Origin: Actinomycetes bacterium
GTDB taxonomy: Bacteria; Actinomycetota; Coriobacteriia; Anaerosomatales; JAJZPX01
Direction of reading: 5' to 3'
DNA length: 5,190 bases
Assembly: GCA_021811025.1 (NCBI GenBank)
Contig: JAJZPX010000174.1
Coordinates: 1-5,190, forward strand
Shown here: piece after piece, positions 1-5,190 of the stretch
How positions within the stretch are numbered: position 1 is the first letter of the stretch
How the letters are laid out: the number at the start of each line of letters is the position of its first letter
Translations under genes and position numbers: made by a program
Notes under the pieces: generated by a model
Seen by the model: only the letters and a program-made list of their open reading frames with translations
Database searches by the model: none
What the model was told of the DNA's origin: nothing

Positions 1-660
1 CGCCGAGTCGAGGAAGACGACCGCCTCCGCGAGCATCGCGCCGTTCTTCGTGCCTCCGAACGACAGGACGTCGACCCCGGCGTCCGTCGTGAACGCGCGC
101 AAGGGCAGCCCGAGCGACGCGGCGGCGTTCGCGAGACGCGCGCCGTCCACGTGCAGGCGAAGCCCATACGCGTGCGCCTGCTCCGCGAGCGCGCGCACCT
201 CCTCGGGCGCGTAGACGGTGCCGAGCTCGGTCGACTGCGTGATCGAGACGGCCTCGGGCTGGCTGTGGTGCTCGTTGCCGAAGCCGTGCAGCAGCGGCTC
301 GACGAGCTCGGGCGTCAGCTTGCCGTCGGGCGTCCGTACCGCGAGCACCCTGCCGCCGCCGAGGAACCGCTCGGGAGCCCCGCACTCGTCGGTCGCGATG
401 TGCGCCGTCTCGGGGCATATCACCGCGCCCCACCTGTGCACGCACGCCTGCAGCGCCGTGACGTTCGCCCCGGTGCCATTGAACGCCCAGAACACTTCGG
501 CGCCCTCGCCGAAGTGCGCGCGGAACGCGCCGACCGCGCGCTCGGTCCACTCGTCGTAGCCGTACGCCAGAGCGTGGCCCGCGTTCGCCTCGGCGAGCGC
601 TGCCAGCACGTCAGGATGGGCACCGGCCCAATTGTCGGAGGCGAGCGCGCGGCGGGGCAT
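1..660 (-). CDS. ltaE: Low-specificity L-threonine aldolase, PLP-dependent (C-terminus cut off by window edge)
   Basis: Probable threonine aldolase (fold-type I PLP enzyme, beta-eliminating lyase family), which cleaves L-threonine or L-allo-threonine to glycine and acetaldehyde in the cytosol. The reading frame is open from an ATG at 660 to the window edge, giving 220 residues of a protein usually about 340-360 long. Visible hallmarks are the N-terminal SDNWAGAHPDVLAAL stretch, AFNGTGANV in the phosphate-binding region, the segment ETAHIATDECGAPE with His87 (expected to stack on the PLP ring), HVDGARLANA with Asp172 and Arg175, and SFGGTKNG with Lys205 as the expected Schiff-base lysine. These positions lie close to those in known LtaE proteins. 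A good ribosome binding site (AAAGGA) lies five bases before the ATG. The gene is divergent from the FAD oxidoreductase. The family assignment is secure; exact substrate preference (threonine, allo-threonine, phenylserine) cannot be read from the sequence, and the symbol is given by family resemblance. Confidence 0.93.
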   Translation of the reverse strand, partial: MPRRALASDNWAGAHPDVLAALAEANAGHALAYGYDEWTERAVGAFRAHFGEGAEVFWAFNGTGANVTALQACVHRWGAVICPETAHIATDECGAPERFLGGGRVLAVRTPDGKLTPELVEPLLHGFGNEHHSQPEAVSITQSTELGTVYAPEEVRALAEQAHAYGLRLHVDGARLANAAASLGLPLRAFTTDAGVDVLSFGGTKNGAMLAEAVVFLDSA

Positions 661-665
661 CGACG

Positions 666-671
666 TCCTTT
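666..671 (-). promoter_or_regulatory. Ribosome binding site of the threonine aldolase gene
   Basis: AAAGGA on the minus strand, five bases upstream of the ATG at 660. It supports that ATG as the real start. It lies next to and partly within a 10-base perfect palindrome, TTCGGCCGAA (670-679). Confidence 0.7.
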
Positions 672-694
672 CGGCCGAAGGGGGTCGGTGCCGA

Positions 695-703
695 GACTAT
701 CAC
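695..703 (-). promoter_or_regulatory. Possible extended -10 promoter element for the threonine aldolase gene
   Basis: The minus strand reads TGTGATAGT here, which fits an extended -10 box (TGn followed by a TATAAT-like hexamer). Transcription would start near 688 and leave a leader of about 28 bases before the ATG at 660. No convincing -35 box is seen upstream. This is one of the few AT-containing patches in the region, but a single hexamer match is weak evidence. Confidence 0.25.
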
Positions 704-745
704 AGGCGACAGCAGTAGACTGGGGTGCGGGTACCGGAGGCTATC

Positions 746-754
746 GGGGGAGGT
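746..754 (+). promoter_or_regulatory. Ribosome binding site deciding the GTG start of the FAD oxidoreductase
   Basis: GGGGGAGGT lies seven bases before the GTG at 762. It is the reason for choosing this GTG: the protein then begins MEKKLVIIGAGIAGL, with the FAD-binding beta strand at the very N-terminus as expected for the family. The next in-frame ATG (828) would remove the dinucleotide-binding motif. Confidence 0.75.
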
Positions 755-761
755 CTCGGGC

Positions 762-2261
762 GTGGAGAAGAAGCTCGTCATCATCGGGGCGGGGATCGCC
801 GGGCTGTCGGCAGGCTGCTACGCCCGGATGAACGGATACGATGTCGAGATCCACGAGAGCCACACGCAGCCCGGCGGGATGTGCACGGCGTGGAAGCGCG
901 GCGGCTACACGATCGACGGGTGCCTCGAGTGGCTCGTCGGGTCGCGGCCGGGCAGCGGGGAGCTGTACTCCGTCTGGGAGGAGCTCGGCGCGGTCCAGGG
1001 CAAGGACTACATCTACTATGACGTCTACGCCGACTTCCACGGACGTGACGGGAGGCGGCTCCACTGCTATACGGACCTCGAGCGGTTCGAGCGGCACCTC
1101 GTCGAGCTGTCCCCGAGGGACGTCCGGGCGGCGCGAAGCCTGTGCGAGGACATTGGGGCGCTCTCGAAGATGCGCATGCCGCTCGGGAAGCCGTTCGAGC
1201 TGACGAGCCGGTGGGACGACGCCAAGTCGGTACTGCGGATGGCGCCCTCGCTCATCCCGATGGCCAGGCTCGGACGCCTCACGCTGCAGCAGCTCGGCGA
1301 CCGGTTCAGCGACCCGTTCCTGCGCTCCTCGTTCGCGAACTGCATGAACGATCCGTCCGAGCGCGCCCTGGGGATCCTGATGGTCCTCGGCATCCTGGGC
1401 AGCGGCACGACCGGCTACATGCTCGGCGGCTCGCTCGAGTTCGCGCGGACGATCGAGCGGCGCTTCCTCGACCTCGGCGGCCGTGCGGTCTACGGCTCTC
1501 GCGTGACCAAGGTCCTCGAACGCGACGGACGCGCCACGGGCGTGCGGCTCGCGGACGGCGAGGAGATCGCCGCCGAGCGGGTGGTCTCGGCGTGCGACAT
1601 GCGGACGACCCTTTTCTCCATGCTCGACGGGAGCCGCATCGATCCCGTGCACCGCGAGCTACTCGAGACCGGGAAGCTGTTCCCGCCGATCGTCCACGTC
1701 GCGTTCGGCGTCGGCATGGACTTCTCGTCCGAGATCAGCTGCGCGGGGACGTTCTACGAGCTCGAGCGGCCGTTCGAGGTGGCGGGGCGGACGATCACGA
1801 TGATGAGCGTGCGCAACCAGTGCCACGACCCGTCGCTAGCGCCTCCGGGGAAGTCGGTGGTGATCGCGATGCTCAACACCGACTGGTCGCATTGGGAGCC
1901 GCTGCTGGACGACCGTGCCGCGTACAAGGCGGAGAAGGAGCGGATCGCGGCGTTCGTTCGCGAGCAGATCGAGCAGCGAAAGCCGGGGTTCACGTCGAAG
2001 ATCGAGATGACGGACGTCGCGACGCCGGTGACCTGGGAGCGCTACACCGGGGACTGGCACGGCACATACATGACGTGGATACCGACGCCGTCGAAGCCGC
2101 TGATCCGGATGAGGAAGAGCGTGCCCGGGCTCGCCGACTTCTACATGGCGAGCATGTGGACGAACGGGCCGGGGGGACTGCCGGGCGCCGCGCAGGCCGG
2201 CCGCGAGGTCGTCCAGCTGATGTGCCGCGACGACGGGAAGCGGTTCGAGACATCGAAGTAG
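762..2261 (+). CDS. Phytoene desaturase-like NAD(P)/FAD-dependent oxidoreductase
   Basis: A 499-residue flavoprotein of the phytoene desaturase/CrtI-like group of FAD amine-oxidase-type enzymes (COG1233-like). The N-terminus holds the Rossmann motif GAGIAG (residues 9-14), with Glu32 at the end of the second strand to bind the adenosine ribose, followed by the PGG motif at 37-39 that is typical of CrtI-like proteins. The segment MCTAWKRGGYTIDGCLEWLVGS (about 40-61) resembles a subgroup of desaturase-like oxidoreductases of unknown substrate. The C-terminus (about 455-485) has the second FAD-contacting region, with WTNGPGGLPGAAQAGREV. Full length is usual for the family, and there is no signal peptide or clear membrane segment. 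No carotenoid or isoprenoid genes are nearby, so a carotenoid role is not supported; redox chemistry on an unsaturated lipid or isoprenoid is possible. The start is GTG, the stop is TAG at 2259-2261, and the gene is transcribed alone here, convergent with the DUF4342 gene. The family assignment is firm and the substrate is unknown. Confidence 0.9.
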   Translation: MEKKLVIIGAGIAGLSAGCYARMNGYDVEIHESHTQPGGMCTAWKRGGYTIDGCLEWLVGSRPGSGELYSVWEELGAVQGKDYIYYDVYADFHGRDGRRLHCYTDLERFERHLVELSPRDVRAARSLCEDIGALSKMRMPLGKPFELTSRWDDAKSVLRMAPSLIPMARLGRLTLQQLGDRFSDPFLRSSFANCMNDPSERALGILMVLGILGSGTTGYMLGGSLEFARTIERRFLDLGGRAVYGSRVTKVLERDGRATGVRLADGEEIAAERVVSACDMRTTLFSMLDGSRIDPVHRELLETGKLFPPIVHVAFGVGMDFSSEISCAGTFYELERPFEVAGRTITMMSVRNQCHDPSLAPPGKSVVIAMLNTDWSHWEPLLDDRAAYKAEKERIAAFVREQIEQRKPGFTSKIEMTDVATPVTWERYTGDWHGTYMTWIPTPSKPLIRMRKSVPGLADFYMASMWTNGPGGLPGAAQAGREVVQLMCRDDGKRFETSK

Positions 2262-2288
2262 AAGGCCGCGAGCCTAGCACGTCGCGCG

Positions 2289-2819
2289 CTACCGCTGCCG
2301 GTACTTCGGAGGCTTGCCGGTGCCCTCGAGCTCCGGCTCGCCTGAAGGCTCGGGCTCGATGCGCTCGACGGCCGACTCGCTCCCCTCCGGCACCGCGTTG
2401 GCCTCCTCGATGCGCTCCGCGTCCTCGGCGGTGACCCGGGTCGGCGCCTGCGCCACCTCCTCCGGGGTGATGTCGTCCTGCAGCTCGGCGCCGGTGGCCT
2501 GCCGGCGTGCACCCGCACGCTCGCGCTCGCGGATGCTCGCGCGCGTCCCGCCCTCGGGCGGCAGCTCGGCCTCCTTCTCGACGCGGAGCACCACCTCGCC
2601 CACGGTGTCGGCCACGGCCTTCGTCGCCGCCACCACGGGCGCCATCACCAGTCCCACCTCGTCCGCTCGCACGGGCACCTCGAGCATCGTGTGCCCGTGC
2701 GCGTCACGCACGCTCACGCGCTTGACGTCGGCCTCCTCGAGGACTCGCCGCATCGTCTCGACCGCCTCGTCCTTCCCCACCCGGTGGTCCTCGCTCGGAG
2801 CGAGTGCGCGAGTGTCCAT
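2289..2819 (-). CDS. DUF4342 domain protein with long acidic C-terminal tail
   Basis: A 176-residue protein, the last gene of the minus-strand operon. Residues about 16-83 match the DUF4342 pattern as I know it: an amphipathic helix, then EEADVKRVSVRDAHG, then TMLEVPV (44-50), then a hydrophobic segment with VGLVMAPVVAATKAV (55-69), ending in VVLRVEKE. The function of DUF4342 is unknown; the hydrophobic stretch could touch a membrane. Residues about 84-176 form an extra low-complexity tail rich in Glu, Pro and Arg, likely disordered, ending in a basic KPPKYRQR. The ATG at 2819 is chosen because AGGGGAGGT lies five bases upstream in the 14-base gap after the alcohol dehydrogenase stop. The frame stays open upstream to 3110, but that part lies wholly inside the dehydrogenase gene. 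The stop is TAG at 2291-2289. The existence of the gene is well supported; the domain call rests on recognised pattern rather than a search. Confidence 0.8.
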   Translation of the reverse strand: MDTRALAPSEDHRVGKDEAVETMRRVLEEADVKRVSVRDAHGHTMLEVPVRADEVGLVMAPVVAATKAVADTVGEVVLRVEKEAELPPEGGTRASIRERERAGARRQATGAELQDDITPEEVAQAPTRVTAEDAERIEEANAVPEGSESAVERIEPEPSGEPELEGTGKPPKYRQR

Positions 2820-2823
2820 ACGG

Positions 2824-2832
2824 ACCTCCCCT
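2824..2832 (-). promoter_or_regulatory. Ribosome binding site deciding the start of the DUF4342 gene
   Basis: The minus strand reads AGGGGAGGT, with the GGAGG core ending five bases before the ATG at 2819. It lies between the dehydrogenase stop (TGA, 2836-2834) and the ATG. It rules in favour of the short form of the protein over an upstream start inside the dehydrogenase gene. Confidence 0.8.
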
Positions 2833-2833
2833 G

Positions 2834-4000
2834 TCACGGCTTCAGCACGACCTTCACGCACGCGTCGGTCTTGTCGCGGAACATCTCGTACGCCGCCGGG
2901 GCGTCGTCGAGCGGGAGCGTGTGCGTGACCACGAAGCTCGGGTCGATCTCGCCGCCCTCGATCCGCTCCAGCAGCGGCCTCATGTAGCGCTGCGCGTGCG
3001 TCGGACCCGCCTTCAGCGTCAGCCCCTTGCCCCACAGCGCGCCCATCGGGAACGTGCCGACGCTGCCCTCGTACTCGCCGGCCACCGACACCACGCCGCC
3101 CTTTCGGCACGCTTCGATCGCCTCGCGCAGCGCCGTCGGCCTGCCCGTCTCGAGCCCCGCGGCGTCCTTCGCGCGGTCATACGCGTACTCGAGCCCGAGC
3201 CCGTGCGCCTCCATGCCCGCCGCGTCGATGCACGCGTCCGGCCCCAGCCCCGCGGTCATGTCGCGCAGCGCCTCCCGCACGTCCGTCCGCGTGTAGTCGA
3301 TCGTCTCCGCCCCTCCCGCCTCGGCCATGGCGAGCCGCGGGCCGAAGCGGTCGATCGCGATAACGCGCGACGCGCCCATGAGCAGCGCCGAGCGGATCGC
3401 GAACTGCCCTACCGCGCCGCATCCCCAGACTGCGATCACGCTCCCCGGCCGGATGCCGCACTGCTCCGCCGCCTGCCACCCCGCCGGGAAGGCGTCCGAC
3501 AGGAACAGCACCTGGTCGTCCGCGAGGCCCTCGGGGACCTTCACGTGGTCGACGTCCGCCAGCGGCACGCGCACGTATTCCGCCTGCCCTCCTGCGTATC
3601 CTCCGAGCGCCTCGGGCGAGCCGAACCGCCCGCCGGGCGAGTAGCCGTACGTCTGGCCGGCGATCCAGGAGGCGGGGTTGGAGTCGTCGCACAGCGAGAA
3701 GAGCCCGCGCCGGCAGAAGAAGCAACGGCCGCAAGCGACGTCGAACGGGACGACGACGCGGTCGCCGGGCTCGAGGCCGCGCACTCCCGGCCCGATCTCG
3801 ACCACCTCGCCCATGAACTCATGCCCGAGCACCCCTCCCACGCGCATGGTGGGCGCGTACCCGTCGTACGCGTGCAGGTCGCTGCCGCAGATCGACGTGC
3901 TCGTCACCCCGATGACGGCGTCGCGCTCGTTGACGATCGCAGGCTCGGGCACGTCGGCGACGCGGACGTCGCCCTTCCCGTGCCAGCACACGGCTCGCAT
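2834..4000 (-). CDS. Zinc-dependent alcohol dehydrogenase, formaldehyde dehydrogenase-like (MDR superfamily)
   Basis: A 388-residue medium-chain dehydrogenase/reductase resembling the formaldehyde-dehydrogenase-like subgroup; it is expected to oxidise an alcohol or aldehyde with NAD+ in the cytosol. Numbering from the ATG at 4000: the catalytic zinc ligands are Cys38 (in STSICGSDLH) and His60-Glu61 (in GHEFMGEV), with Asp169 (in LSDAFPAGW) in the place of the third ligand seen in Pseudomonas formaldehyde dehydrogenase. The structural zinc lobe is Cys90, Cys93, Cys96 and Cys104 (ACGRCFFCRRGLFSLC). The Rossmann motif GCGAVG is at 193-198, and Asp217 at the end of the next strand favours NAD over NADP. 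All key residues are present. A GTG at 4003 lies directly before the ATG and is better spaced from the ribosome binding site, so one more residue is possible; relatives usually begin MRAV or MKAV, which favours the ATG. It is the middle gene of the operon, 6 bases after the SRPBCC gene. The physiological substrate (formaldehyde, other aldehydes, or an alcohol) is undetermined. Confidence 0.93.
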   Translation of the reverse strand: MRAVCWHGKGDVRVADVPEPAIVNERDAVIGVTSTSICGSDLHAYDGYAPTMRVGGVLGHEFMGEVVEIGPGVRGLEPGDRVVVPFDVACGRCFFCRRGLFSLCDDSNPASWIAGQTYGYSPGGRFGSPEALGGYAGGQAEYVRVPLADVDHVKVPEGLADDQVLFLSDAFPAGWQAAEQCGIRPGSVIAVWGCGAVGQFAIRSALLMGASRVIAIDRFGPRLAMAEAGGAETIDYTRTDVREALRDMTAGLGPDACIDAAGMEAHGLGLEYAYDRAKDAAGLETGRPTALREAIEACRKGGVVSVAGEYEGSVGTFPMGALWGKGLTLKAGPTHAQRYMRPLLERIEGGEIDPSFVVTHTLPLDDAPAAYEMFRDKTDACVKVVLKP

Positions 4001-4006
4001 CACGGC

Positions 4007-4807
4007 TCACCCCTCCCCCGCCGGCCCGCGCGGCTCGACGCGGGTCTTCACGGGCGCGGTCGCCACGAGCGGCGGGCGCTCTCGTCCGCCGGGCCCCGCG
4101 GACGGCTGCCCCTCCGTCGTCGGAGCCTCGCCCGCCTCGACGATGCTCTTGAAGCGGCGCAGCTCTTCCGCCACGTCGCGGTCCTCGAGCCGCCGCAGCA
4201 GGCGAGCGGCGGCGAAGCCGGCGGCGGCGGGCGGGACGAACCGCAGCCTCAGCCGCACCTCCGTGCCGCGGCCGGCGACCTCGCGGAAATGCACCGACCC
4301 CGATTGCCCCACCTGCGACCCGGGGAGCGTACGCCACGCGACCACCTCGTTCTCGCGCTGCTCGATCACCTCGGCGTCCCACTCGAGCGGCTGCCCCGCG
4401 ACCTCGACCACCCAGTGCGTCACGCCGGGCGCGACCTCGTCGACCGAGCGCACGAAGCGCAAGTAGCGCGGGAGGCGAACCGGCTCCGCCCAGGGCCCGT
4501 ACACCTCGGACACCGGTGCGGCGACGGTCACGCTCTCGTCGATGCCGACGCCGGCACCCCGCTCGAGGGGCGCCGAGCTGACTCCCGTCGCCTCGTACAC
4601 GCGCGAGTGCCCGGTGGCCGCCCGCGCGGCCGCGAGCCCGCCGAGCGCCCCGAGCGCGGCGCCCGCCGCCCCCCGCCGCCGCAGTCCCAGCGCGATGAGG
4701 AGCGCCCCGAGCGCGGCCGACGCCAGCCGCTCGGCGTCCCCCACGTTCACTGCGCCTGCGCGCTCAGCCGCCTCGCTCCGGCGCCACCAGACCCTCGTCC
4801 GCTCCAT
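4007..4807 (-). CDS. DUF2892 (YgaP-like) membrane segment fused to SRPBCC/polyketide-cyclase-type domain
   Basis: A 266-residue protein, the first gene of the operon. Residues about 21-74 resemble the DUF2892/YgaP-like module: VNVGDAERLAS, two short hydrophobic helices (about 29-42 and 47-64) separated by a positive LRRRG turn, then ATGHSRVYEATG. Relatives known to me usually have Cys in TGHC; here it is Ser68. Residues about 88-223 look like an SRPBCC (START-like, coenzyme Q-binding COQ10/cyclase) domain: IDESVTVAAPVSEVYGPWAE opens the fold, WDAEVIEQRENEVVAWRT and a GTEVRLRLRFVPP strand follow, and the closing helix ends RRFKSIVEAGE. Such domains bind hydrophobic ligands in a pocket; no catalytic residues can be named. 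A proline- and glycine-rich tail of about 43 residues follows and looks disordered. The ATG at 4807 has a purine-rich leader. A GTG at residue 20 is an alternative start near the usual family N-terminus. The stop TGA (4009-4007) abuts the dehydrogenase start, so translation is probably coupled. The ligand is unknown. Confidence 0.85.
   Translation of the reverse strand: MERTRVWWRRSEAAERAGAVNVGDAERLASAALGALLIALGLRRRGAAGAALGALGGLAAARAATGHSRVYEATGVSSAPLERGAGVGIDESVTVAAPVSEVYGPWAEPVRLPRYLRFVRSVDEVAPGVTHWVVEVAGQPLEWDAEVIEQRENEVVAWRTLPGSQVGQSGSVHFREVAGRGTEVRLRLRFVPPAAAGFAAARLLRRLEDRDVAEELRRFKSIVEAGEAPTTEGQPSAGPGGRERPPLVATAPVKTRVEPRGPAGEG
4010..4019 (-). promoter_or_regulatory. Ribosome binding site of the alcohol dehydrogenase, inside the end of the SRPBCC gene
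   Basis: The minus strand reads GGGGGAGGGG across the last codons before the SRPBCC stop. The GGAGG core is 8 bases from the GTG at 4003 and 11 bases from the ATG at 4000, so it does not fully settle the start. Its position suggests translational coupling of the two genes. Confidence 0.7.
4643..4660. repeat. 18-base direct repeat, copy 1 (encodes AALGAL of the second membrane helix)
   Basis: GAGCGCCCCGAGCGCGGC is found here and again, base for base, at 4700-4717, offset by exactly 57 bases (19 codons). On the minus strand it encodes residues 50-55 (AALGAL) of the DUF2892-SRPBCC protein. The match stops at both ends after 18 bases. Confidence 0.9.
4700..4717. repeat. 18-base direct repeat, copy 2 (encodes AALGAL of the first membrane helix)
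   Basis: The second copy of the 18-base repeat, encoding residues 31-36 (AALGAL) of the same protein. Identity at every base, wobble positions included, is consistent with either a short internal duplication or chance in a strongly biased Ala/Gly/Leu-rich helix. Confidence 0.9.
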
Positions 4808-4811
4808 CCGG

Positions 4812-4825
4812 CCCTCACTCCCCCC
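4812..4825 (-). promoter_or_regulatory. Purine-rich ribosome binding region of the DUF2892-SRPBCC gene
   Basis: The minus strand reads GGGGGGAGTGAGGG ahead of the ATG at 4807. Two overlapping Shine-Dalgarno candidates exist: GGAG with 10 bases of spacing and GAGGG with 4. It supports translation from the ATG at 4807 but is not optimal in spacing. Confidence 0.5.
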
Positions 4826-4849
4826 TGCCGACTCGGCGTTGATTCCCTG

Positions 4850-4864
4850 CCCGCCCCGGGCGGG
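4850..4864. repeat. GC-rich inverted repeat in the divergent intergenic region
   Basis: CCCGCCC-C-GGGCGGG is a perfect 7-base inverted repeat around a single central base, in the 143-base region between the SRPBCC operon and the ferritin-like gene. With one central base it cannot fold as a stable hairpin with full arms, so a protein-binding operator is the more natural reading. In DNA this rich in G and C, chance is a real alternative. No clear -35/-10 pair was seen around it on either strand. Confidence 0.4.
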
Positions 4865-4936
4865 GGCGGCCGGCGCCCGACGGACGGCGGCTTGAGCGGC
4901 CGAGGGCGGGGGAATGAACGTGCGTGCCGCGACGAC

Positions 4937-4943
4937 GGGAGGG
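4937..4943 (+). promoter_or_regulatory. Ribosome binding site of the ferritin-like gene
   Basis: GGGAGGG lies seven bases before the ATG at 4951 and supports that start. Confidence 0.7.
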
Positions 4944-4950
4944 TGCGGGG

Positions 4951-5190
4951 ATGAACAAGCGACTCCAGATCGAGCACCTCGGCCGCGTTCTGCACATGGA
5001 GGTGCACGCCGTGAGCGGCTACGACGGGGGCCTCGAGCGCATCCGCGACGAGGCGCTGCGCCGGTCGCTCGAGGCCATGCGTGACGACCACGAGCGGCAC
5101 GTCATCGACATCGCCGAGCTGCTGCGCGAGATGGGCGAGCCGTCGCCCGCGGGGACTCCCGAGGTCGACGCGCTCTTCTCCCCCGCGCGG
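4951..5190 (+). CDS. Ferritin-like helical protein (partial, C-terminus beyond window)
   Basis: The frame is open from the ATG at 4951 to the right edge, giving 80 residues. The sequence is strongly helical and charged: residues about 3-25 (RLQIEHLGRVLHMEVHAVSGYD) look like a first helix with Glu8, Glu17 and His19, and about 28-61 like a second helix with DDHERH (45-50) facing a possible metal site, followed by EMGEPSPAG. This pattern, ending in a short loop with a Gly-x-Pro motif, resembles small ferritin-like or DUF2383/DUF892-type proteins. No complete metal-ligand set can be verified because the later helices are missing. The gene is divergent from the SRPBCC-dehydrogenase operon and separated from it by 143 bases, so the two could share a control region. 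That the gene is real is likely (good ribosome binding site, coding-type third positions); the family call is tentative. Confidence 0.65.
   Translation, partial: MNKRLQIEHLGRVLHMEVHAVSGYDGGLERIRDEALRRSLEAMRDDHERHVIDIAELLREMGEPSPAGTPEVDALFSPAR

Noticed and set aside
716..721. TAGACT as a -10 box for the FAD oxidoreductase
   Set aside because: It is a fair hexamer match at a plausible distance, but no -35 partner stands at the right spacing, so it is not listed as a feature.
741..1652. A 303-codon minus-strand frame opposite the FAD oxidoreductase
   Set aside because: It is antisense to a well-supported gene and its translation has a biased composition with no motif.
2262..2288. A possible bidirectional terminator between the convergent genes
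   Set aside because: The 27 bases contain no inverted repeat with a convincing stem and no T-run on either strand. Termination may be Rho-dependent or occur further downstream.
1142..2434. A 430-codon plus-strand frame overlapping the FAD oxidoreductase
   Set aside because: It lies in a shifted frame of a clearly recognised flavoenzyme gene, has a low-complexity Arg/Ala/Asp-rich translation and has no family resemblance.
2820..3110. An N-terminal extension of the DUF4342 protein to 273 residues
   Set aside because: The added 97 residues lie inside the dehydrogenase gene in another frame and read as Arg/Gly/Ala-rich shadow sequence. The ATG at 2819 has an excellent ribosome binding site and starts just before the domain.
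2804..4954. A 716-codon open frame on the plus strand, opposite the dehydrogenase and SRPBCC genes
   Set aside because: It is antisense to three well-supported genes, rich in Arg, Pro, Ala and His with no recognisable domain. Long antisense frames are expected in very GC-rich DNA where stop codons are rare.

Overview
The window is very GC-rich (roughly 70% by eye, with G or C in almost every third codon position) and gene-dense, with short leaders carrying good Shine-Dalgarno sequences. The protein families present (a DUF2892-SRPBCC membrane fusion, a formaldehyde-dehydrogenase-like zinc alcohol dehydrogenase, a DUF4342 protein and a small ferritin-like protein) fit a high-GC actinobacterium, possibly of the Thermoleophilia/Rubrobacteria type. 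That placement is an inference, because no marker gene is present.

Layout. (1) 1-660, minus: the N-terminal 220 residues of a PLP-dependent threonine aldolase, cut by the left edge. (2) 661-761: a divergent intergenic region with good ribosome binding sites for both flanking genes and a possible extended -10 box for the aldolase. (3) 762-2261, plus: a complete phytoene-desaturase-like NAD(P)/FAD-dependent oxidoreductase with a GTG start. (4) 2262-2288: a 27-base convergent gap with no visible terminator. (5) 4807-2289, minus: a compact three-gene operon in the order DUF2892-SRPBCC membrane protein, zinc-dependent alcohol dehydrogenase, DUF4342 protein with a long acidic tail. Gaps are 6 and 14 bases and the ribosome binding sites sit at the gene junctions. 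(6) 4808-4950: a 143-base divergent intergenic region with a GC-rich inverted repeat. (7) 4951-5190, plus: the start of a ferritin-like helical protein, cut by the right edge.

How the genes work together. The tight spacing of the minus-strand operon suggests that its three products act in one process. One enzyme of the formaldehyde/aldehyde dehydrogenase type, one membrane-anchored START-like lipid or ligand-binding protein and one small DUF4342 protein would fit an aldehyde or envelope stress response, but this is inference. The aldolase and the FAD enzyme are divergently transcribed and have no evident functional link to the operon.

No RNA gene, mobile element, CRISPR array or phage gene was seen. 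I found no convincing sign of a wholly new system. The points most worth following are the three-gene cassette, the orphan desaturase-like oxidoreductase and the duplicated helix motif in the membrane protein.
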